From Artemia franciscana (Eukaryota; Arthropoda; Branchiopoda; Anostraca; Artemiidae): a stretch of DNA of 64,000 nucleotides. Position 1 is the stretch's first letter, and every line of letters begins with the position of its first letter. Position numbers and translations under genes: made by a program. A model generated the notes under the pieces. That model was not told the DNA's origin and did no database searches. It saw nothing but the letters and a program-made list of their open reading frames with translations. This document shows, in pieces, positions 1-11,900 of the stretch. The stretch lies in the NCBI RefSeq assembly GCF_032884065.1, contig NC_088872.1, positions 32,708,917 to 32,772,916 on the forward strand. Direction: 5' to 3'.

Positions 1-1040
1 AGTTTAGGGCATCAAAACGATTTGTTAGCTCCATATTTAGAGTTTACCGAATTTCTTTAAGAACGTCGATTCGGGCTTTCGGTTTATTCTTTCTCCAAGA
101 CGCAAAACGAAGTAGTATTTTTTCAAGCACTAGCTTGTAATCAGACCCTGATTTTCAGCCTGTGTGCACTGTTATAAGAGCGAGAGTCTATTACTGAACT
201 TCTTCAACGTTGGTAGACGAGAATGAAGTCACTTTGGGCCTTAGCAACACCGTCGTTGGAATACAAGGTCAGTAGATGACCTGGTTTGTGCTGAAATATG
301 GCGTTACTTACAACAAGATGATTCATCAAAGCACAGTTTACCCACCTTTGCCCATTTTCGTATCTAAGCCCTGGTCCGAACTTTCCAAGGACTTGTGTAG
401 GGGTATCAGATAGACCAACTCTCGCGTTGAAGTCTCCTGCAATAATCAGGTAGTCTCGTGCAGCAGCTGATGAAGACCGTTGTTGCTATTCTGAATATAA
501 TGCATCCTTAACAGTAACTGTGAAATCGTAAGTAGAGGCGGGGCGTATGTGAAGAGAATGGATACGTTTGCAGGGCTCATTTCAGCCTAATCCTAGCCAG
601 TCGGGAAGAAATAGGATCCCACTCAAGAAGTGCGTTTCTGGTTTTTTGGTTCACGAAGAAACCAACGCCATGGAGCCCCGAATTATCGTTTACTCCAGAG
701 TAGAAAAAAGTGGAAATGTTGTAACGTTTCGGGCACTGCAATTACTGTAGAGCCAGAACCGGATATTCTGGTCTCGGAAACGCATAATATGTCAATACTG
801 TACTTCTCCATCTCATGGACAAAAGAGCTTGTGTAGCTTCTTGTTTAACAGATCTGACGTTCCAACAACCAATCTTGATTTTGCTTGTTTTATAACTGTG
901 GTTAGTTTTCCCAAGAATATGGCTAGTAGATTTTTCGACTTCGTCAACATATTCAAACTCGCGTCGCCCACCGAGAAATCCGTAGTATAGTTGGCTTGCT
1001 TACTTCTCAAAACCCGCACCGAGGGGCCACGTCGCTTGCC
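1..1040 (-). mobile_element. LINE fragment: AP-type endonuclease domain, degraded
   Basis: Read on the minus strand this is the apurinic-like endonuclease that nicks target DNA for a non-LTR retrotransposon. The frame reads K-S-R-L-V-V-G-T near 880, then a catalytic-glutamate block D-I-L-C-V-S-E-T-R (SETR at 767-778), a Y-S-G-V-N-D-N-S-G-L-H-G-V-G-F-F block near 670, the metal/phosphate motif G-D-F-N-A-R-V-G near 417-437 and a final block S-N-D-G-V-A-K-A-Q-S-D-F near 240 followed by S-D-Y-K-L-V near 125-147. The last motif is normally S-D-H, so the general-base His is lost. Frameshifts and a stop after R-I-R-L-K break the frame. The arrangement resembles RTE/BovB or 'craniofacial development protein 2'-like endonucleases. 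No reverse transcriptase is seen because the window starts here. It is a dead copy. Confidence 0.8.
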
Positions 1041-1149
1041 AGGAACGCCGTAGCCGTATTCATAATTTTTCTAGGTCGAAGGTCCATTGATATTTCTTGG
1101 GAATAGATTTAACCACAAGGTCCCCAGTCTTGCGGGTGCCCCGAAAGGG

Positions 1150-1620
1150 TCGAGGCAGCCCCTTTCAGAGGCCTTTGTCCATAGATCTGGATCTTACACC
1201 CTGTCGTAATTGTTCAATAAAGGATCCTCCCACGATGATGTTCTGCATCGTCATGCAACTGAACCCATTGCTGGGAGAAGGTTTGTAACTCACGGGACAT
1301 GTCCACACACCGGTGGACAGTGCTGAGTGTACATTTGAGGGGCCTTCTATATCCTCCACTCGTATTTACGACCAACGGGCGAGGGAGCCCCAGTTTCTAT
1401 TATGGATCCCCGGGGACCAGGTCCTCCTTTTGTCCACGCCTCCTATGGAGGTAACCTATATATCTGCAGGGTCTTCCCCTATCCACCAAGTACTGAGTTA
1501 CCATGGACACTCAGGGACCAGGTCCCCCTTTTGTCCATGCCTCCTACGGAGGTACCCTATATATCTGCAGGACATTTCCCTATCCCCCACCGACAGTAGG
1601 GGAAGGCCTCTCCTCAGAAG
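1150..1620 (-). repeat. LINE leader repeat with a 101-bp tandem doublet
   Basis: This non-coding block matches, in opposite orientation, the stretch at 21320-21730. In both places it lies directly 5' of a LINE endonuclease: here on the minus strand before the remnant at 1-1040, and on the plus strand before the endonuclease starting near 21960. It is therefore probably a 5' leader. Within it, a unit containing GGACCAGGTCC and CTCCTA(T/C)GGAGGTA is present twice, starting at about 1414 and 1515 (period 101 bp). Each unit carries the short palindrome CCTCC-TATGGAGG. Short ORFs across it have no coding look. Confidence 0.6.
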
Positions 1621-1624
1621 ATGA

Positions 1625-2330
1625 CCCAGCCAGAACTATGCTAACTAGAATGAATGTGAATAAACTTTTATTTCAGCAAAATTTGACTCAGCCGAAATAA
1701 ATATATCCTAGTTTCTTTTTAAAATAGATATTATTGCTTGACGCTTTTCATTTATCTTATACGGAACAAAAAAGAAATAGTGGATTCTACATTGGATTAT
1801 TATTGATGCTAATTTTGTAGCCCCTTGCGTTATTCATTTCATTTTTTTTTCAATACTGACATACTCATGTTAGCCTTTGTATTTGACACTATTCTAATGA
1901 AGCAGTCAAATTCAGTCATGGTTTATTTGTTGAATAAGCAATACCTCTGTGCACTCCGTGCCGAGCAAAAGTTTATTTCAGTGGAAAGCATTAGAGTTAT
2001 TGGCAGAGATATAACTAAAATTATTGGGATAAGATTTTTTAAGTATTACTGGGAAGGACCGTATCCAAGATTTTTTTGGGGGGAGGGGGAGGGAGTGGTT
2101 GGGGTTAACAAAAAAACGTACCAAGAAGTTTTTATATTCATTTTTGTTACGTTTTTACGAGTTGGAAAAACATTTTGGGGGGGGGGGATTTCCCGGATGC
2201 GGTCTTACTTCTGGGGTCTGAGTAGTGTCTACCATCGCAGGAAGAAGGTATTTGCCACGCCAAATGGCTTAATGTATCGTAGGTAAACAATCGTTGCAAA
2301 TTTAGGTAAGATTTCTCTGTTCATTTCTGA
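1625..2330. other. Intergenic AT-rich stretch, no gene recognised
   Basis: AT-rich sequence with two G-homopolymer patches near 2075-2095 and 2177-2188. A 153-codon ORF at 1825-2286 spans these runs. It has low-complexity F/Y/I-rich content and no recognisable domain, so I do not call it a gene. Confidence 0.5.
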
Positions 2331-2339
2331 GGTCTCGGT

Positions 2340-5300
2340 CACTGTTAGAGATGGGAAGAAAAGACAAAAGGTAGACACAAGACTATTTCAATCTTGACCG
2401 AGAATTTTATAGAAATTTTATTTGCTGTGATGAGACAAAATTGGAAAGTATAACAAAACAATTTAGGTTACTCGAGGCTCAAATAAAAACGACTGAAGAA
2501 GCTCTTGTTTTTAATGTCCAGCCAGTGTAGAAACCCAAATAAATGTTATTACTTTGGAAAGTTTAAATCCTCCGTAAAGAAAGTGCTGATTTAACGAATA
2601 GACTGTTGTGCTGCGAATACAATATGACTGAGCGAAACATTATTGTATGGAATGTTCCTTGTGGTAATGAAGACCAGAGAAGGAATCATTTAATGTCGTT
2701 CGATACCTTAAAGAACCACCCTATCTCGTCCATTACAAACTTTTTCAGTTTGTATGATCAAACTATTCAGAATTAATTGGGCGGTCTTGCCATAGCTTGT
2801 ATAACTTGGGTAAGAGATCCGAATAAACGACAGAAAACTAAATCCGACATATACCTTCCCTAAAATCTTAAAAAAAACATTTAGCTTCTCCACTTTTGTG
2901 CCAGAGATAGATATATTCAGGTTTAATGGAACTTTCATCATTGGAAAGCGTAAACTTCGTTTTTTTTATTGAACGGAACCGAATTTTCGTTTTAAAGTTC
3001 AAGAAAGGGCAGTCCCAAAAAATAATCTAGTATGCCTACTTGGAAAGCATTAAAATCAGCTCAAAAGAAGTTTCATTGAATAATCTGACAGCTTTTGAAA
3101 TTTCCTGTTATTCCAACCGCCTTGAATGATATCTTACGGACACTGGGTACACATTACTAATGCAGTATGTACATTGATTAGACGAAGTTTCATCTAACCA
3201 TGAGTACGAGATCATAGGTTTCCTTAGTTTTAAACTAGCCTCTCGCTAGTTTTTACGAACTGTTGACTTTTTTAAGTTCTTTTATAAAATTATACTAAAA
3301 TTACTTCGAAAGCTCCCTGTGGTGCTAAGAAAATTTGCAAATGGGATCTTTGTCTTTGAGACTGTCAGCCGAAACTGAGACTTACAAAATTAAATTATCG
3401 AACATACTTAAGCCTGTTTGTGAACAGGGTCTGGAGGAGAATATGGTTCCTAATTATAGCGCAGTTGATGTGAGAAAAGAAGGTCACTATTTGAAACTGC
3501 AGTCCTGACAAGAAAAGATAAAATTGACATTTTAAGAAAAGTAAGAAATTAAAGGAGAGAATTATTAGTGAAATAAGGACATAAATCTGAGTGATGATGC
3601 ACCGCTAAGATTACGAGTTGCTAGAAAGTAGAGCAAAAATTGAAACTTCAAGGAATCGGCGTTGAAGCCTACCGTGATTATGATTCTAATGGTGCTGGTA
3701 AGTAACATTTGCAGGCTACTTATAATTTTCTTCCATATCTGTGGCGTGATGTTATACCGAATCATTTTTAACTTTTCGATCTGAATTGTCAGTAAACTAG
3801 TACTTCTTTCAAGTATTTGCAAAATCTGTCAAATGAAAGCAGACCGCATTTTATGGAACTTGCTGAAACTTGGCTAAATGATCATAATTCGTTGCTGTTA
3901 GATATTTTAAATTAGCACTTTGTGATGAAGAAGAGAGAGTTTCGTCAACATGGAAGTTTGCCGGTTAATGATATAAGTGTTACAGTTAAGGTGGAATTAA
4001 CAAAACACAAGGAAATAGTATTTGAGGCTGTAGTTGCTCAGAAATGAAATGAAAGGTTTCACTGTCGTTATTTATTGGTCCCAATCAGTAAATGTTGTGG
4101 AATTTATAAATTTACAAGAAGAGCAGTCGATTATGTTATCTGTCTCTAATTCGCCTTGTTTCGCATGTGGTGACACTAATCCGGATTTATGACACCATGA
4201 TTTGAGCCATCAATGATTGAAAAAAAGTTTTTTTTTGATTTGACGGTAAGTTTTGAAAGAAGGTTTAAAGCCAGCTATAAACATATGTACTCGTGGGACG
4301 CCGAATAGCTTTTCAGTACTGGGTAATATTTTTGTGAATATTGATTATGAGTACCCCTCAGTTCTATTGAATCTTTCTGACCATTTTGAGTGATAATAAG
4401 AGTACCTCAGACAAAACAGACAACTAGTGGGTTACACGAGCTAAAGTTTCGTAATGTGTAGTCTATTTAGACGGTAAGGTATAAAAAAAGTTTGGAAACC
4501 CTAATTTTAGTTTTTCGAAGTATCAAATGGATATATATCACAAATTTGATAATTGGTTATCAAAAGTGACTAACCTTCTCCAGGAAGTTGTTAAAGAAGG
4601 TAGGAAAATATGGAATGTCTAATAAGACTTGGGTTACATAAGTTTGTTATTATCTATGAAAAAAAAGAAACAAAAGGAAAAAGCTATGACCGAAGAAGAT
4701 AATAAGTCTTATAATAACATGCTAAACAGGCTATTACGAAGGTCTGATGCTGATTATCTTGTATTTTAATTTAAACAAACAAAGGGTAGATACGAAAGAC
4801 CTGGAAAGAAACCACTGCTTTCGTTTGTATCTAGAATAATTAGAAAGTTGATACATGAGCGATATATCTACTTAATTTGGCTTCAGGAAACGATGTCGAC
4901 CGAGCAAGTTATTATATTTTTTAAGTCGTTTGTTAATAATGCCATAGACTGGGGCCTGAAAGTTGTTTCGGTATTCCTAGATATCAAGAAAGCCCTCCAC
5001 CGTGTAGGTTATGAAATATTGGTGAAAAATTTAGAGAAAAAGTATTCAGGGTAATATATTGCAGTTATTAGGATTTTTGCTGAATGAAAGAACCCAGTGA
5101 GGTAAAATAGGGGAATTTTGAATCATATGAAAAAAGTGTAAAGTGTGGCATTTCCTAAGGGTCAGGTGTGGACCTCCTTTTATTTTTTATATATGTTAAG
5201 TATCTAGACAAGTGTCTGATAAGCTGTGTTCTGTCAGCTAGGGAAAATTCTATACTCAAGGTTATTTTACAGAGCTTTGGAGATGATACCCGTTATACAA

Positions 5301-6110
5301 TGGCTGATAGGACAGAAAAGGAATTACTAAATATTTTGAAAACTGGTACCGTATGCACTAAAACACGGATGAGATTTAATAAGCTGAAGATGAATTAAAA
5401 GAAAAGCACTATGGTAATATATGGTAGAAGCATTGATTATTGTCCTTGGATTGAGCAATTACGGCTAAGTGAAAACGTCATCATGCATGCTAAGTCAGTG
5501 AAGTTTCTTGGAGCTGTACTGGATGAGGGCCTCAGCTTTAAGAATCCTGTCCATCACAATTCTGCCAAGATCACTCGTAGCATCGACATGATAAGAGAAC
5601 TTGAGCATATTTTCCCGTCTAATATACTAGGGTCACTTTGCTTCTCTCTTGAACATACATATCTAGTATAATGTGTTACCGTAAGGTCTTCTATGTTTGT
5701 TGGTTATCTGCATTCGTTAAGAGTGCTTCAAAATCAAATGGTTAGAGAGCTGACTGGTGAAGACAATCGTTCTTCAGCGGGATCCAAGTATGACAGATAA
5801 GAGATATTACCATTTTTGGTATGGTGAAGTTTTATAATACTGTGTTCATTTTTAAGTACGAAAATGACTTGTTGCCCAAGTGATTTAGTGGTTTATTGTT
5901 AGTTTCAAGCGTTCACTAGTATAGCACAATGGGTTTAAGTCAGTGTAAAAATCCTAGTCGAGTTACGACTCGATCGAGGTTTTCTGTGCATCATGTTTGC
6001 CCTAGTGCCAGGAAAAGTTTGCCATGGAATATTGGACTGGAATCAAGCCCAAGTGAGCTTCAAAGGTTGCTGTAAGATTATTGTTTCAAGGCTTATGAAA
6101 AGGGTGGGTG
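2340..6110 (+). mobile_element. Old CR1/Jockey-like LINE, heavily eroded
   Basis: A plus-strand two-ORF non-LTR retrotransposon can be traced as fragments in the right order. An ORF1-like piece E-R-N-I-I-V-W-N-V-P lies near 2630-2665, the block that precedes the RRM-like domain of LINE ORF1 proteins. Endonuclease traces follow: a G-D-x-N-x-D-L motif near 4170 and the C-terminal block I-C-T-R-G-T-P-N-S near 4285, ending in S-D-H-F near 4376. The reverse transcriptase lies at about 4840-5900. Many frameshifts and stops separate these blocks, so the copy is much older than the LINE at 7.8-12.4 kb. Ends were not determined; 6110 is an approximate limit of recognisable coding sequence. Confidence 0.65.
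4848..5900 (+). pseudogene. Reverse-transcriptase pseudogene of the eroded LINE
   Basis: The broken frames read, in order, S-T-E-Q-V-I-I-F-F-K-S-F-V followed by V-F-L-D-I-K-K-A-L-H-R-V-G-Y at about 4972-5016 (motif A, catalytic Asp kept). Then comes G-S-G-V-D-L-L-L-F-F-I-Y, corresponding to G-x-x-Q-G-S-x-L-x-P-L-L-F. The polymerase F-A-D-D box follows as F-G-D-D at 5276-5287 (Ala to Gly). After it are the thumb-proximal V-K-F-L-G-A-V-L-D-E block near 5500-5530 and I-T-R-S-I-D-M-I-R-E-L. This order is characteristic of CR1/Jockey-group reverse transcriptases. At least three frames are used, with internal stops at about 5053, 5396 and 5669, so no functional protein is possible. Confidence 0.75.
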
Positions 6111-6119
6111 ATAATTTGT

Positions 6120-7388
6120 CTGGTTCATTCTTTTTTTAAAACAAAACTAATTAAATTGTTTGATTTTCTTTTTGGTTTGACAAATTGAAGATGTTTTTTT
6201 CTTTTTTTTTAGTGGTTCACTTTAGTCCCGTTTAATAGGTAAATTTATATTTGGGCATAGTAGGGTGATTATTTACCTTAACAAGCTTTACTTTAAGTTT
6301 TTTTTTATATTTTTTGTTCATGACCCCTTTCTTCCTATAAAAAATTGATAAAAATTTTGTATTCTATGCTGTGCCCGTAAACACAGTATCGAGCCATATA
6401 ACCGAACCTCTTGGCTGACAGACTAACAAAACTGTTTTTCAGGCCATCTCTATTATTCTCCAAAAACAAAGGAATCTGAAGTCACATCGGATTTGAAAAT
6501 ATATAAAATATCCTTAAAATATTAAAAACCACAAAAGACTCTGCTCCGTCCATTGATTTATAAGGATTTAGGAAGTCTCCCAGAGTCAGCTCCATGTTAG
6601 ATGTAAAGCATAATCTCAACATACCTTTGTACAATGCAATAGTTAAAGGAAAACAACGATGTTTTTTATTCAGTCGAATCAGAATTGACATTTAGGACTC
6701 GTCACACCAACGAACTCTGATCACAAGTTTATAAATTAAGCAATCCTCCTACTAAAAGAAAAACGAGGCTGTGGATACCAAAGTAGTAAGTAGCTGACTT
6801 TTTCAGAAAATTCTTCATTGCCATTTTAGTGAAATTGAAATTGATAACAAAACTGGGAAGCAAATGAGTTTCAAGGAATTTTTAATATCGGAAATTATCA
6901 GGAAAGTAAAATATCATTTCCTGATCCATGTCTAAAATCACTGCAAGACAACTATGGAGTTTTTCTTTTTAGGCCCAGTGGCTGCAAGGTGAGCTGGTAA
7001 TTATGTATGATGACAACAATTTAAACAATGAGTCTGCACACGATTTAATTTTTTGTTTAAGAAATACGAAATCAGGAGAACCTTAGCAATATCTAAAACA
7101 TACAAGTAAACTAGTAGCAATCCTTTCAGCAAAAAATGTTTCATATGCGCTGTCTTTGAGCTTACATAAGAAATGCCTAAGAAGGAGAACGACTTTCCAG
7201 TTAAGTTTTGCTTTCAATTAAAACGCTGTTGACGATAAAACAGAGAAGCTATATAAACAAGTTAGAAAACTAGACAACCAAGAAAATGGAAGACTTGAAT
7301 TAACACACAAAACTGTTATGTTTCATCCAACAAAAGGCTTTATTGCTCCCTCGTCCTTAAAGTTGCTACTTACTCCACTGCTACTTAC
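6120..7388. other. AT-rich spacer, probable intron/intergenic sequence
   Basis: T-rich runs near 6130-6320 may be the 3' end of the eroded LINE. The remainder holds short A-rich fragments without coding continuity. If the Elongin B exon at 7389-7533 belongs to an active gene, this stretch is its downstream intron. I looked here for the C-terminal Elongin B exon and did not find it. Confidence 0.4.
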
Positions 7389-7533
7389 CTATATACAAGA
7401 CGTAATTCAAAAGGGGCCTGCGCCCGTGCAACTGTCGGATTGATTTGGTAGTCAGAAAGGGTTTTATCGTCATCAAGTATTACACCTTCTTGAGTCAGAA
7501 ACTGCAGATTTTCTGGGGGAACATTGGTAATCC
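7389..7533 (-). CDS. ELOB: Elongin B, internal exon
   Basis: Elongin B is the ubiquitin-like subunit of the Elongin BC adaptor in cullin-RING E3 ligases (with VHL and SOCS-box proteins) and of transcription elongation factor SIII. This 145-nt exon encodes G-I-T-N-V-P-P-E-N-L-Q-F-L, then I-L-D-D-D-K-T-L-S-D-Y, then A-R-A-Q-A-P-F-E-L-R-L. That matches the second half of the ubiquitin-like fold, including the conserved D-D-x-x-T-L and A-x-A/P-x-A-P-x-x-L-x-L pattern of the family. On the minus strand it is bounded by a pyrimidine-rich acceptor ending TTTTAG at 7534 and a consensus donor GTAAGT at 7383-7388. The phase (starts after codon position 1) fits the Elongin B reading frame. The N-terminal M-D-V-F-L exon and the acidic C-terminal exon are not visible here. 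Intact splice sites argue against a processed pseudogene. Confidence 0.8.
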
Positions 7534-7944
7534 CTAAAAGAAAGTATAGAGAGATATTTATTGCAAGTAACGCTTCTTTGGGCAATGGCACATTAACACA
7601 TGCGCAAATAGCAGCACAGCAGTAACACAAATGATATTTTAATAGCAACAAATAATACAACAGACACAATTATAATAAAACATCTCTAAACCCCTTGGAC
7701 AGCTTTTTTAATTCTTGGGGTGGCCATTTCAGTCTTTCATTCGTGTTCGTGGTGTGAAGACCATTTAGTCTAAAAAGGATAAAACTAATTGGACTGGTTT
7801 GACTGGATTTTATTATTCAATCTAGGTCGCATTGCAAATTGAAATAGCTAACCGGTTTTTGGCTCGCCCGGAGATTTACTGTTTACCTGTTCCTGATTAC
7901 ATGCTGCATTAAATCAATAAGGAAGTGGCTTTATTGCAATCATT

Positions 7945-8658
7945 ATGGCAGTATCACAAAAGAACTTTGATGAAGCAGTAAAGATTTTAACGGAAAAACT
8001 TGATACTGTAATCCGTTCTCAAAAAGACATTAACAAGTCCATTCAGTCCCTTACGGGGGAAATAGCTACGCTAAAAAAAGATGCCTCCGATCGAGATATA
8101 AAAATTGGGCAACTGGAAAAGGAGTTGAAGGATCAAAAATTAAGGTGTGATCAACTGGAGAATCAGGTACTGGAAAGTGATGTCAAGGACTGCAAATTGA
8201 ATTTGTTAATTCATGGCATGCCTACTGAGCGGCCGTCTCAAACAGTTGAAGAAAATGTGAAAATTGTTTTATCTGTTACAATGGAGATAAGCGACCCCAT
8301 TCAGATTACGAAGTGCTACCGCATGCTCGGTGGTTCCAAAGCTCCGTCTCGTCTGTCAGGCCACGTTAACGTTACTAATCGAAGGCCTCGTCCGGCACCT
8401 GTATTTATCTCGTTTGTAAACGAACAGAACATTCAGAGGATTCTCAACTCAGTTCGTAAATTGAAGGGGAGCGGCATTCGTGTGTGCACGGATCTTCCCC
8501 CCAAGCTAAACGCTACTCGAAATGAACTTCTTGCGAAAGCAAAGGATTTACGTGAATCAGATTCCTCAAAGTTTACGCTTGTTAAACAGAAGGGCTCGAT
8601 GCTTTGGCTTGAATCCAAATCCACGGACTCGTCACCCTGGGAAAGAGTGATGGGCTAG
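7945..8658 (+). CDS. LINE ORF1 protein (coiled coil plus RRM-like domain)
   Basis: The 237-residue ORF is intact. Residues about 5-90 are heptad-rich and charged, with repeated K/E/L/I (for example L-T-E-K-L-D-T-V-I and Q-L-E-K-E-L-K-D-Q-K), predicting a coiled coil for trimer or oligomer formation. Residues about 93-160 begin with C-K-L-N-L-L-I-H-G-M-P, the typical start of the RRM-like nucleic-acid-binding domain of LINE ORF1 proteins. The C-terminal part contains V-F-I-S-F-V-N-E-Q and D-L-P-P-K-L-N-A-T-R, resembling the C-terminal domain of the same group. By family, ORF1p binds element RNA and acts as a nucleic-acid chaperone. No Cys-rich zinc knuckle is present. Start choice: first ATG of the open frame. 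Confidence 0.8.
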   Translation: MAVSQKNFDEAVKILTEKLDTVIRSQKDINKSIQSLTGEIATLKKDASDRDIKIGQLEKELKDQKLRCDQLENQVLESDVKDCKLNLLIHGMPTERPSQTVEENVKIVLSVTMEISDPIQITKCYRMLGGSKAPSRLSGHVNVTNRRPRPAPVFISFVNEQNIQRILNSVRKLKGSGIRVCTDLPPKLNATRNELLAKAKDLRESDSSKFTLVKQKGSMLWLESKSTDSSPWERVMG

Positions 8659-8955
8659 TTTTTGCTGTCCCTTTGTGATTATTATTAGTATTGTGATAGA
8701 AATTTTGATTGATTTTCTTGCCACTTCTGTCACAGTGTTGTGTACATGTTGGGTTCTACAACCTCGTTTTTTGCGCATAATCTTTTTTTTTAGTTTTCTA
8801 GTGTTAGGAGGTCTAGTGAAAAAAATCAGTTTTCGAGGTCTTGTTTGTTCTCTGCCACTTTTTTACCCGATTTGCCTGATTAGTGATGCGATGCCATTTC
8901 CATTTTTCCGTCGTGCCTACCTGGGACATAAGGTAAAGATGAAATTTATATATAA

Positions 8956-11900
8956 CACGTGAGTAGTGGGGAGTCTGGGGGAAGATTGGGGAGCCGCCTC
9001 GGTGATCAGCTTGATCTAAAAAATATTTATTATGATTTTCCCCCTTTTGCTAAAGGTGTTTATGATGATCATTTAGCTAGTCTTCCTGCTACAGACTTTT
9101 TATTTGAAGGGGATTCAGGAACACCTGTAATTGATGGGAACTTAAGATCAGCAATTTTTAACTGCAGAGGTTTGGCTAGTAGCCACGAGTTTGTTTCGCA
9201 GTTACTTTGTAACCACAGGGTAAGTATATTAGGCCTATGTGAAACGTTTTTAAGAAATGAAAATGCAGAATTCATGAATTGTGGTGGATTTAAATTTATA
9301 TCTAATAATAGGGAAAATAGACAGGGTGGCGGAGTTGGACTTTTTGTTCGGGATGATATTCCATTTGTTGTGAAGAACCAACTATCTAAGCATGACCAAG
9401 AGATGACTTTTGAGAGCCTTTGCATTGAGTGTGTGACTGATAATAGGAAAGTTCTTGTTTGTGTTGTTTATCGATCACCATCGGCTTCGTTATTAGAGTT
9501 TTTGCGAATTTATGAATGCTTCATTGAAGATGTGACTATTTTGAATTCTGAGCAAGTTCTGGTAATGGGTGATTTTAATATTAATTTATTGTTAGCTCAG
9601 ACAAATAGACCGGGAATTTCTAATCATTTGCACGAAAAATCGCTTGAGTTTCTGTGCATGAACCTATCAAAATCACTTTTACCATCATGCAGGTCTGCGA
9701 CCCGGGTTACGGAAGATACGGCTACTCTCGTTGATAATATTTTTTCTACTATCCCCGTTACTCTTTCGCATATTATATTTACAGATGTTTCTGACCATTG
9801 TGTGGTAGTTGCCGATGTTGGAATTAATCACAGACCAAAATTTTCGGAATTTAAACAAACTCGAAAAATTGATAAAGAAGGAATGGATAAATTGAGGAAC
9901 CTTTTGTATTTAAATGAATGGACTGCAACTCTAGAATGTGAATGCCCTGAGGTTTCTACGGCTCTGTTTTTAAAATATTTCCGTGAGTGCTTGGATGAAG
10001 CATGTCCATTGAGGCGCATTAAAATAAAAAAATATACACTCCCTAAAAAACCATGGATCTCACGCGGGCTTTTACACTCTATTTCAATAAAAAATAAGCT
10101 ATTTAAAATATCTATGTCATTCCCATCTACTAAAAATAAAGAAGAGTTTAAAAAGTATAAAAATGTCCTGACACAGTTAATTCGGAAAGCAAAAGCTAGA
10201 TATTTTGAAAAATCATTTGTAGAAGCTCGTGGGGATCAAAAACACACTTGGAGACTTATTAACTCTCTGTTGGGAAGGTCTCAGAAATCTTCATTTCCGA
10301 ATGAAATGTTACGTGGTGATGGTACTTTTTCTTCCGATGAGCAGGAAATAGTGAGCTTGCTCAATGCTCATTTTGTAAGCATCGGTGAAAAAACAGCTAA
10401 TGCATCTCATGTTTCTCAAAATAATAATAATAATGATTTATTTAAAGATCACATGCCCCCTCCCTCTGATAAAAGCAAGTTCCTTTCCCCGGTCACTGAA
10501 ATTGAACTAAAACACATCATATCTAAAACGAAGAACGGTTCATCTGAAGCCCTTGATGGATCTTCGACTAATTTGGTCAAAGAAATATTCCCAGTTATAT
10601 CACCGGTGTTATGCCACATTATTAATCTTATATTTGTAAGTGGTGTCTATCCTTCAACATTTAAATCAGCAAGAATTGTGGCCCTACATAAAGGTGATGA
10701 CCCGAGGCTTCCTGCTAATTATCGTCCTATATCAATACTCTCTGCTTTTTCGAAGGTTGTAGAGCGAGCACTGTATAACAGAATTTATTCTTTTTTTGAG
10801 AAATTTGATTACATTTCTAAACTTCAGTTTGGCTTTAGAAAAGAGCATTGCACTGATCAACCTATGGTTATTATTGTCCAACATATTAGGGATTGTCTTG
10901 ACCGTGGCGAAACGCCTGCAACTATACTTTTAGACTTACAGAAAGCTTTTGATTCCATTTCTCATCAAATTCTTTTGTATAAGCTTTTGAATGCTGGTAT
11001 TCGTGGTAATTGCCTTAGGTTACTTGAATCGTATCTTCATGGGAGGCAGCAGATACTTATATATAGTTAGATCTGATTCTTTACAGCAGTCAGATAAGGT
11101 TGGTGTTCCCCAGGGATCCGTATTAGGACCTCTGCTTTTCCTAGTTTACATTAATGATTTGTGCTCAGCTACTGGAGTTCTATAGACACTCAGTTTGCTG
11201 ACGACACTGCAGCAACCGTTTCTGGTAAATCTCGTGAAGAGCTAGTGGTCAATTTAACATCCACATATGATAGATTGTCTACTTGGCTCTCTGATAATAG
11301 ACTACTTCTGAACAGAAAGAAGACGAAGTTTATTGTACACAGCAGGAGGGGTCACAAGTTTCCAGATATAGAATCGGTTTCCCTTTCTGCGAATGAACCT
11401 GAGTCTGTTATTGAAAGGATTGTATCGACAAGATATTTGGGAGTTGTGTTTGATGAGAATTTGTCATGGAAAGAGCAAATTAATCAGGTTAGAGCAAAGT
11501 CTGCCCGTGGAGTTGGTATAATGAGCAGACTGAAAAACCTTCTTCCATATTGCGCTCTTAAATCCCTTTACTTTTCCATTTTGCAATCCCATTTTGATTA
11601 TGTATCTATTATTTTTTTGAACACTTTTAAAAGTAATGTTACTCCTTAACAGATTATCCAAAATAAAGCAGTTCGTATCCTAAAACCTTTTCTGCTATCG
11701 CCATCAAACTTCCCCTTAAAATCCACAACAGAGACCCTTTTTTCACTTCATAATATTCTTCCTGTTCGGCAAAGTATCCAATTTTTAAGTGTTATGTTTA
11801 AGATTAAGCTTGAAGGAGAAAAGCTCCCCAGATATTTTGCATCGATGGGTCTTATTTCTTCTCCTTTATCTTCACAAGTTGAAACCCATGGCAAATATAA

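Noticed and set aside
1825..2286. 153-codon plus-strand ORF
   Set aside because: Crosses homopolymer G and T runs, low-complexity composition, no splice or start support and no family resemblance.
7680..7750. First Elongin B exon (an E-L-K-K-L-like string on the minus strand)
   Set aside because: The string lacks the upstream M-D-V-F-L...T-I-F-T-D sequence and an appropriate donor; similarity is limited to a few residues.
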